Source: JAFAVZ01 sp036009105 (lineage in GTDB: Bacteria > Acidobacteriota > Thermoanaerobaculia > Gp7-AA8). From it: 8,903 nt of DNA. Made by a program: the position numbers and the translations under genes. The notes under the pieces were generated by a model, which did not search any database, had not been told where the DNA came from, and worked only from the letters and a program-made list of their open reading frames with translations. Where the stretch lies: the NCBI GenBank assembly GCA_036009105.1, contig DASYMJ010000033.1:1-8903 (forward strand). Reading direction: 5' to 3'. Of this stretch, positions 1 through 5,843 are shown one piece after another. Numbering within the stretch: the first letter of the stretch is position 1; each line of letters opens with the position of its first letter.

Positions 1-1604
1 CGCATGCCGACGCGCGCCAGCTGCTCCGCCTCCTGCAGCGATCCCTTCCTCAGATACAGATCGCCCGCCGCGACGGCGAGAGCCATGGCGGCGCCACCCG
101 ATTGGCGGACGCCTTCCTGATATGCCGCGATCGCCTCGTCGGTGCGCCCCGCATCGGCGAGGGTCTGTCCAAGCTTCTCCCACACGTCCACCAGGCGCGG
201 GTTCTCGCGCACCAGATCGCGCAGCATCGGCACGGCCCGCGCGTGGTCGCGCGAATCCGCCAGGCGGAACGCTTCGGCAATGCGCGGCAGCACCCGCACC
301 GCCTCGCGCGGATTCGGCAGCGGGCCGTTGGTCGCGCGGTTCTGCGCGGAGCCGATGTAGCCGAGGGCGGCGAGGCGGGCGGCTTCCTCCGGATCGATGG
401 GCGCGACGGTGTCGAGCGAGGCCGGGTATTGGGCGAGCGCGGAGCGCAGCGATGCAGCTGCACGTCTCTCGCTGTCCAGCACGTTGTTGTGCTCGGCCGG
501 ATCACCCGTCATGTCATAGAGCTCGGGCGGCGGCGCATCGATGTACGCGAAGCGCTGGGAGCGCAGCGAGCGAAGCGGCGCCCAGCCGAGGTTGATCAGC
601 GGAAAGTACGTCTCGCTGTAGAGCTGGCGCGAGACAGGGAGGGAGAGCAGCGAGGCGCCGTGCATCTCCTTCGGCGTCTCGATGCCCATCAGCTGCGCAA
701 TGGTCGGAGCGAGATCGATGTGCGCGGCGGGGGCGGCGATGGTCTCGCCGTGCCGGGCCGATTGGGGCAGCTTCACGAGCAGCGGCACGTGGATCGTCTC
801 GCGGTAAAGAAGGATGCCGTGCTGGTCCTCGCCGTGATCGCCGAGGCCTTCCCCGTGGTCGGAGGTGAGGATGATGAGCGCCCGGTCGTAGATGCCGAGC
901 GCCTTGAGGCGGGCCAGGAAGTCGCCGACGATCTGGTCGGCATGCGCGATCTCGCCGTCGTAGCGGCTGGAGTAGCGGCCGCGGAACGGCTCGGGCGGAT
1001 CGTACGGCGTGTGCGGCTCGTAGAGATGAAGGAAGAGGAAGAATGGTCGCTCGCGGCGCGGCTCGAGCCAGCGCAAAGCGGCGGCCGCGGTCTCCGAGCC
1101 CGGCCGCTGGTGCTGCACGAAGGAGACGGCGCCGCCGCTGACCGGGATCGCGTCGTCGAACCAGTCGAACATCGCCCCAAATCCGGTCTCGCGTCGCAGG
1201 ACGTAAGAAGAGACGGCGCCGCCCGTCGCGTAGCCGCGCGCGTGGAGCAGTTGCGCGATGGAGGGGTGCTTCGCCGCGTCGTAGACATAGCCGGCGTTGT
1301 TGCGCACGCGATGCTCGGTGGGCAGCAGCCCGGTGAGCATCGAGAGGTGGGAAGGGAGGGTGAGGGGGCAGTGGCTCCAGGCGTGTGAATAGAGGATGGC
1401 GTCGCGGCGGAGGGCGTCGATGGCGGGGGTGGCGACGCCGCTGTATCCGTAGGAGGGGAGGTGATCGGCGCGGAGCGTATCGATGGAGATCAGGATGACC
1501 GGCGCTCCGGCATGCGCCTGCTCCCGCGGGGCGCGTGAGCAGGAGGGGCCGAAGAGGAGCAGAAGGAGGAGTGGAAAGGCGCGGGACATTGGAGGCAAGC
1601 GCAT
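1..1604 (-). CDS. Sulfatase/alkaline-phosphatase-fold lipoprotein with C-terminal TPR repeats (partial, 3' end off window)
   Basis: 534 codons are visible with no internal stop, running off the left edge. The N-terminus is basic and then has a six-Leu stretch before Cys22 (LLFGPSC), suggesting a lipoprotein or other secretion signal, although the lipobox is imperfect. The sulfatase-type domain spans about residues 36-420: metal-binding ISIDTLRADH (Asp42), active-site segment SHCPLTLPSH with Thr82 at the nucleophile position, and TSDHGEGLGDHGEDQHG (Asp249, His250). From about residue 433 there are TPR-like helices (DLVRENPRLVDVWEKLG, RTDEAIAAYQEGV). The conserved LAALGYIGS motif joins the two parts. 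It is clearly paralogous to the plus-strand gene at 5844-7949. The formylglycine signature C-x-P-x-R is absent, so substrate and chemistry (sulfate or phosphate ester, hydrolysis or transfer) are open. An in-frame ATG at 1589 is an alternative start; neither start has a Shine-Dalgarno. It is transcribed divergently from the receptor gene. Confidence 0.93.
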   Translation of the reverse strand, partial: MRLPPMSRAFPLLLLLLFGPSCSRAPREQAHAGAPVILISIDTLRADHLPSYGYSGVATPAIDALRRDAILYSHAWSHCPLTLPSHLSMLTGLLPTEHRVRNNAGYVYDAAKHPSIAQLLHARGYATGGAVSSYVLRRETGFGAMFDWFDDAIPVSGGAVSFVQHQRPGSETAAAALRWLEPRRERPFFLFLHLYEPHTPYDPPEPFRGRYSSRYDGEIAHADQIVGDFLARLKALGIYDRALIILTSDHGEGLGDHGEDQHGILLYRETIHVPLLVKLPQSARHGETIAAPAAHIDLAPTIAQLMGIETPKEMHGASLLSLPVSRQLYSETYFPLINLGWAPLRSLRSQRFAYIDAPPPELYDMTGDPAEHNNVLDSERRAAASLRSALAQYPASLDTVAPIDPEEAARLAALGYIGSAQNRATNGPLPNPREAVRVLPRIAEAFRLADSRDHARAVPMLRDLVRENPRLVDVWEKLGQTLADAGRTDEAIAAYQEGVRQSGGAAMALAVAAGDLYLRKGSLQEAEQLARVGM

Positions 1605-1628
1605 GGTATCAAAGCAGTTCGGAGCCTC

Positions 1629-1657
1629 TTGCATCGGTCGGCGGGATGGCATATTGT
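1629..1657 (+). promoter_or_regulatory. Candidate sigma70-like promoter for the TonB-dependent receptor
   Basis: TTGCAT (1629-1634) and TATTGT (1652-1657) are separated by exactly 17 bases, matching the -35/-10 spacing of sigma70 promoters, with 3/6 and 4/6 matches to consensus. Transcription from here would give a 5' UTR of about 230 nt. Weaker -10-like hexamers occur closer to the gene (for example TAGAGT at 1782-1787) without a good -35, so the choice is uncertain. Confidence 0.3.
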
Positions 1658-1883
1658 GTCGCGTCGTTCGACCCCTCGTGGTGGATTTCCGTAACCCTTC
1701 GCTTGCGGAAGTTCGCTTCAAGTTTCGTGGGTCGGAAATTCAAAGCGTTGAATCGGGTCATCTTCAAACTTTTGTAAGTCATAGAGTTCTCGACACTTAG
1801 GTTGCTGGCATGTACGGCCGCCAACATGCAATGGGTGAGAGATACGAAGTCGTTGTTTCTGCTTCTCGTTTCACATTTTCAAA

Positions 1884-1889
1884 GGAGGG
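1884..1889 (+). promoter_or_regulatory. Strong Shine-Dalgarno deciding the receptor start
   Basis: GGAGGG lies 4 bases before the ATG at 1894, within AAAGGAGGG. This selects the ATG at 1894 over the in-frame ATG at 1810, which would put 28 unlikely residues ahead of a clean signal peptide. Confidence 0.85.
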
Positions 1890-1893
1890 TTTA

Positions 1894-4800
1894 ATGAGGG
1901 TTTTGCACCGGTTTTTCGTTCTCATGGCCGTGTTGCTCGTCGCCGTCAGCGGATTTGCGCAGACGACGGCGCAGTTGACCGGCACCGTGACGCTCGAAGG
2001 GAATCCGGTACCCGGCGTGACTGTGACGATCTCGTCCCCGTCCATGCTCGGTACGCGTACCACCCAGACAGACGTCAACGGCAATTACAACTTCGGCGGT
2101 ATCCCCGCCGGTGAGTACACCGTCAAATTCGAGCTCGAGTCGATGCAGACGGTCACCAAGCAGGTTCGGGTGGGTGTTTCCCAGACCGGCCGCGCGGACG
2201 CCGCGATGAAGCTCAGCGCGGTGGCCGAATCGATCACGGTCACGGCCAGCGCCCCGGCCGTGCTGGAGACGGTCGAGATTCAGTCGAACGTTCCCCAGAA
2301 GCTGGTGGACGATCTGCCGATCGGCCGCCGCGTCCAGGACGCCGTCCTGCTGACGCCGGGCGTCAACAACAACGGTCCGAACGCCGGCACCTCGATCACC
2401 ATCTCCGGCGCCCCGGCCTATGACAGCGTCTTCATGGTCAACGGCGCCGTCATCAACGAGAACCTCCGCGGTCAGGCGCACAACCTCTTCATCGAGGACG
2501 CCGTCCAGGAGACCACGGTTCTGACCGGCGCCATCTCGGCCGAGTACGGCCGGTTCACGGGCGGCGTCGTCAACGCCATCACCAAGTCGGGCGGCAACGA
2601 GTTCCACGGCTCGATCCGTGACTCGCTGACCAACGACAAGTGGACGTCGATCAACTCCAAGTACTACGACGTCAAGGGCGGCACCGCTCCGGACCGTCTC
2701 GACAAGAACAACCCGGTTTATGAAGGCACCTTCGGCGGCCGCATCATCCGCGACCGTCTGTGGTTCTTCCTCGCCGGCCGTTACGCGAAGCTCTCCAGCT
2801 CGCGTACCTTCACCGCCTCGCCCGCCGTCGGGTCCAGCACCAACCCGCCGACCTTCGTGTTCGCGGACGAGAACAAGCGCTACGAGGCCAAGCTGACCGG
2901 CCAGGTCACGCCGAACCACACCCTCGTCGCTTCGTACCTCGACATCAAGAACCCGCAGACGAACAACTGCTTCATCGCCTGCTATGAGCCGGTCAACCTC
3001 GATCTGCAGCGCTCGCTGCCGAACAACTTCGCTTCGCTGCACTACAACGGCATCCTGACGAACTCCTTCCTGCTCGAGGCCAACTACTCGAAGAAGAAGT
3101 TCACGTTCCAGGGCTCCGGTGGCGACGCCAAGGACGATCTGACCAACGGCACGGCGTACTACGACCTCCAGACGGGCTACTTCTTCGGCGCGCCGGTCTT
3201 CTGCGGCGTGTGCGACGACGAGCGCCGCGACAACGATCTCTGGACCGCGAAGGCGACGTACTACCTCGCTTCCAAGGGCTTCGGTACGCACAACCTCGTC
3301 GGCGGCCTGGAGAACTGGAAGGAAACCCGCCTCTCCAACAACTACCAGAGCGCCAGCAACTACTTCATCAACGTCAACAACTCGCCGGTTTGCAACAACT
3401 TCGGCTCGACGTTCGAGTGCCGTCCGCTGATCACCGCGGGCGACATCATCCAGTACAGCCCGATCTTCGCGCTGTCGAAGGGCTCCGACTTCCAGACCCG
3501 TTCCATCTTCGCGAACGACAAGTGGGACTTCAATCAGCACTGGTCGTTCAACCTCGGCGTCCGTTACGACAAGAACAACGGCAAGGACTCCAGCGGCGCC
3601 ACCGTCGCCAAGGACTCCGCCTTCAGCCCGCGCCTCGGCCTCATCTATGACATCACGGGCAACGGCCGTTACCGCGTCAACGCCTCGTACAGCAAGTACG
3701 TGTCGAAGATCGCCGAGACCGTCGGCGGCGCCGGCACCAACGCCGGTGCTCCGGCCACGATCTACTACGAGTACCAGGGTCCGGACATCAACGCCGGCCA
3801 CACCCTGAACTCCGCTGGCGCGGCCGCTGCCGCCTTCCAGTGGTTCAACGCCCTCACCCCGGCGCAGAAGAACGCGCTGATCGTCTTCGCCCGCGTCCCG
3901 GGCCTCAACCAGAAGATCGGTCAGGACCTCAAGTCGCCCAGCGTGAATGAGTACACCGTCGGCTTCGGTACGCAGCTGACCACGAACTCCTTCGTGCGCG
4001 TCGACGTCCTCCACCGCGACTGGCAGGACTTCTATGCCGTGTTCCGCAACCGGAGCTTCGGCATTGTCAACGACCAGTTCGGCAACCGCTTCGACCTCGG
4101 CTTCGTCGAGAACAGCAACGCGTTCGAGCGCAAGTACAACGCCGTTACCGCCCAGGCTTCGTATCGCCCCTGGGAGCGCCTGAACATCGGCGGCAACTAC
4201 ACCTGGTCCAAGCTGGAAGGCAACGTCACGGCTGAAACCAGCGGCAGCGGCCCGGTTTCGGAAGCGCTCTTCAGCTATCCGGAGTACCGCGCGTTCACCA
4301 ACAGCAACCCGACCGGTCTGCTCAACCCCGACCAGCGCCACAAGCTGCGCGCGTGGGTCTCGTATGACCTGCCGACCCCGATCGGCCGCTGGAACTTCAG
4401 CCTGCTCGAGCGCTTCGACTCCGGTACGCACTACTCGGCGATCGGCACGATCGACACGCGTTTCAACGCGACGACCTGCCCGACCTGCCCGAACAATGCG
4501 ACTCTCGGTTATGCGACGCCGCCGAGCAACACGAACTACTACTTCAGCGACCGCGGCGCCTTCACTTGGGACGACGTGACCTCCACGGACCTCGGCATCA
4601 ACTACGAGCTCCCGATCACCCGTCTCAGCCTCTTCGTGCAGGCCGACATCATCAACATCTTCAACGAGCAGGCTCAGACCGGTGGCGATACCACGGTGTT
4701 CACGCACCGCACCGCCGGCGCCGGCCTCTCGCGCTTCAACCCCTTCACCAACAGCTCTCCGAAGGAATGCCCCCAGGGCAACACCCCGGCCCAGTGCCAG

Positions 4801-4929
4801 GCCCTCGGCGCCAACTTCCAGCTCGCCTCGAGCTTCGGGCAGCCCCTCGCCGCGACGAACGGTTCGAACACCAACGGCAGCTACCAGCTCCCGCGTACGT
4901 TCCGCTTCTCGTTCGGCCTCCGCTTCTAA
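1894..4929 (+). CDS. Oar-like TonB-dependent receptor with N-terminal carboxypeptidase-regulatory-like domain
   Basis: This is a 1011-aa outer-membrane receptor. Residues 1-22 are a classical signal peptide cleaved after GFA (GFA|QTT). Residues about 27-110 form a carboxypeptidase-regulatory-like beta-sandwich (GTVTLEGNPVPGVTVTI, DVNGNYNFGGIPAGEYTV). Glu112-Ala118 (ESITVTA) resembles a TonB box. Residues about 125-245 are the plug, with VDDLPIGRRVQDAVLLTPGV and the typical GRFTGGVVNAITKSGGNEFHG. The rest is a beta-barrel ending in the terminal-Phe beta-strand RTFRFSFGLRF. Length and architecture fit Oar/SusC-like receptors that import oligomeric or bulky substrates with TonB-ExbBD energy. The substrate cannot be read from sequence. 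All ten cysteines form five close pairs (359/363, 437/440, 500/509, 862/865, 959/968). Asn, Lys, Tyr and Phe codons are almost all C- or G-ending (AAC, AAG, TAC, TTC), suggesting high expression. The gene is monocistronic: it has its own Shine-Dalgarno and a terminator 24 bases after the stop. Confidence 0.96.
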   Translation: MRVLHRFFVLMAVLLVAVSGFAQTTAQLTGTVTLEGNPVPGVTVTISSPSMLGTRTTQTDVNGNYNFGGIPAGEYTVKFELESMQTVTKQVRVGVSQTGRADAAMKLSAVAESITVTASAPAVLETVEIQSNVPQKLVDDLPIGRRVQDAVLLTPGVNNNGPNAGTSITISGAPAYDSVFMVNGAVINENLRGQAHNLFIEDAVQETTVLTGAISAEYGRFTGGVVNAITKSGGNEFHGSIRDSLTNDKWTSINSKYYDVKGGTAPDRLDKNNPVYEGTFGGRIIRDRLWFFLAGRYAKLSSSRTFTASPAVGSSTNPPTFVFADENKRYEAKLTGQVTPNHTLVASYLDIKNPQTNNCFIACYEPVNLDLQRSLPNNFASLHYNGILTNSFLLEANYSKKKFTFQGSGGDAKDDLTNGTAYYDLQTGYFFGAPVFCGVCDDERRDNDLWTAKATYYLASKGFGTHNLVGGLENWKETRLSNNYQSASNYFINVNNSPVCNNFGSTFECRPLITAGDIIQYSPIFALSKGSDFQTRSIFANDKWDFNQHWSFNLGVRYDKNNGKDSSGATVAKDSAFSPRLGLIYDITGNGRYRVNASYSKYVSKIAETVGGAGTNAGAPATIYYEYQGPDINAGHTLNSAGAAAAAFQWFNALTPAQKNALIVFARVPGLNQKIGQDLKSPSVNEYTVGFGTQLTTNSFVRVDVLHRDWQDFYAVFRNRSFGIVNDQFGNRFDLGFVENSNAFERKYNAVTAQASYRPWERLNIGGNYTWSKLEGNVTAETSGSGPVSEALFSYPEYRAFTNSNPTGLLNPDQRHKLRAWVSYDLPTPIGRWNFSLLERFDSGTHYSAIGTIDTRFNATTCPTCPNNATLGYATPPSNTNYYFSDRGAFTWDDVTSTDLGINYELPITRLSLFVQADIINIFNEQAQTGGDTTVFTHRTAGAGLSRFNPFTNSSPKECPQGNTPAQCQALGANFQLASSFGQPLAATNGSNTNGSYQLPRTFRFSFGLRF

Positions 4930-4953
4930 TCAGCGGATCACGCAGTCGTTTCG

Positions 4954-4990
4954 TCAGCCCCGGCCATCACGGCCGGGGCTGATTTTTTTT
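4954..4990 (+). terminator. Rho-independent terminator of the receptor gene
   Basis: A perfect 12-bp stem, TCAGCCCCGGCC (4954-4965) pairing with GGCCGGGGCTGA (4971-4982), encloses a 5-nt loop ATCAC and is followed directly by eight T (4983-4990). It begins 24 bases after the receptor TAA. It should stop receptor transcription before the repeat array, so the array would need its own promoter or readthrough to be transcribed. Confidence 0.95.
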
Positions 4991-5010
4991 GGGTGTGCGC
5001 TGCGGACGTT

Positions 5011-5766
5011 TGTCGCGCCGCTCGTGCGGTGCGGCTCGGACGGTACGCGCCCGTAATTTCGCGGGCGCGGCTCGGACGGTTGGCGTCCCGTAGCTTCACG
5101 GGCGGCCAGACCGTACGTGCCCGTATCGGCGTGGGCGCGGCTCGGACTGTACGTGCCCCCGTATCTGCGCGGCGCGGCGCGGCTCGATGGCATATGCCGT
5201 ATCTGCATGGGCGCGGCTTGGACTGTACATGCCCGTAGCTTCGCGGGCGCGGCTCGCACTGTAACGTGCCCGTATTGCGCGGGTGCGGCTCGGACGTTCG
5301 TGCCCGTATCTGCGCCCGGCCCGGCCGTACGCACCCGTAACTGCACCGGCGCGGCTCGGACTGTATGCGTCCGTATCTGCGCGGGCGCGACTCGGACGGT
5401 CGCGCGTCCCGTATCTGCGTGCGCGCGCGGCCGGACCCGTACGTACCCGTAACTGTACCGGCACAGCTCGGACTGTAAGCGCCGGTATCTGCGCGGGCGC
5501 GTCTCGGACAATTCGTGCCTATATCTGCGCGGGCGCGGCTTCGACTGTATATGGCCGTAGCTTCGCGGGCGTGGCTCGCACTGTAACGTGCCCGTATGCG
5601 CCGGGCGCGGCGCGGACCGTTCGTGCCTGTATCTGCGCGAGCGCGGCTCGGACCGTTCGTGCCTGTATCTGCGCGGCGCGGCTCGGACTGTTTGTGCCCG
5701 TAGCTTCACGGGCGCGGCTTGGACGGTTCCGTGCCCGTTCTTTGCGGGCGCGGTTGCTCCAACGTT
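5011..5766. repeat. Tandem array of about 21 degenerate 36-bp hairpin-forming units
   Basis: Units follow each other without spacers, each with a core like GCCCGTATCTGCGCGGGC followed by a tail like GGCTCGGACTGTA. Twenty-one units can be laid out; most are 34-37 bp (extremes 31 and 43) and the span averages 36.0 bp per unit. Clear units start near 5046, 5116, 5228, 5330, 5442, 5514, 5622, 5658 and 5694. A tail fragment at 5001-5010 and a decayed hairpin at 5769-5782 suggest the array once extended a little further. Core variants are TATCTG (most), TAGCTTC (5082, 5228, 5550, 5694), TAACTG (5330, 5442) and TAATTTC (5046). Each core pairs GCCCG with CGGGC around a 6-8-nt loop. Open frames cross the array on both strands because the unit is stop-poor and close to 12 codons, but many unit lengths are not multiples of 3, so a conserved protein repeat is unlikely. 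Unit-to-unit divergence is too high for a recently expanded satellite. The function is unknown. Confidence 0.93.
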
Positions 5767-5843
5767 TTCGCCAACTTCGGCGCAGCCGTGCCGGCGGCCT
5801 CTCTCCGGCGGCAGCCGGTCGGCTATGCTTGCCGCGCTTGAAC
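5767..5843 (+). other. Leader between repeat array and second sulfatase-TPR gene
   Basis: This 77-bp stretch holds a decayed repeat-like hairpin (CGCC 5769-5772 / GGCG 5779-5782, loop AACTTC), a direct repeat CCGGCGGC at 5791-5798 and 5805-5812, and a TAnnnT hexamer TATGCT (5824-5829) that could be a -10 element. There is no -35-like hexamer at the right distance and no Shine-Dalgarno before either candidate start. It presumably holds the promoter of the gene at 5844. Confidence 0.4.

Larger units (their letters stand above)
1605..1893. promoter_or_regulatory. Divergent intergenic region between sulfatase-TPR gene and TonB-dependent receptor
   Basis: These 289 bp separate two divergently transcribed genes and are visibly richer in A/T than the flanking coding DNA, especially 1650-1893. 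No convincing gene is present: short open frames here have no ribosome binding site and no recognisable product. The stretch should hold promoters for both directions. The last 50 bases before the receptor start are pyrimidine-rich, then carry a strong Shine-Dalgarno. A weak stem-loop (GTTG/CAAC plus GGC/GCC, with an internal mismatch) can be drawn at about 1801-1825 in the presumed receptor 5' UTR. No repeat units like those at 5011-5766 occur here. Confidence 0.6.

Noticed and set aside
102..1388. A 428-codon plus-strand open frame across the first sulfatase-TPR gene
   Set aside because: The minus-strand frame encodes intact sulfatase motifs; the plus-strand product is Arg/Ala-rich with no domain, and no ribosome binding site precedes it.
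1483..1800. Small plus-strand open frames at 1483-1800 and 1535-1777
   Set aside because: They overlap the start of the minus-strand sulfatase gene and the intergenic region, have no ribosome binding site and no recognisable product.
1891..4707. A 938-codon open frame antisense to the receptor gene
   Set aside because: It mirrors the strongly biased C/G-ending codons of the receptor, lacks stops for that reason, and its Arg/Val/Ala/Glu-rich translation has no recognisable domain. The sense protein is a clear family member.
5011..5766. A CRISPR array (period of about 36 bp)
   Set aside because: The whole period is repeated sequence with no unique spacers between copies, repeats are diverged rather than near-identical, and no cas genes are in the window.
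5283..5843. An N-terminal extension of the second sulfatase-TPR protein through the array (open from a GTG at 5283)
   Set aside because: The frame has no stop, but the extension would bury the lipoprotein signal peptide in the middle of the protein, has no homologue in the paralogous gene, and consists of frame-shifting repeat units.
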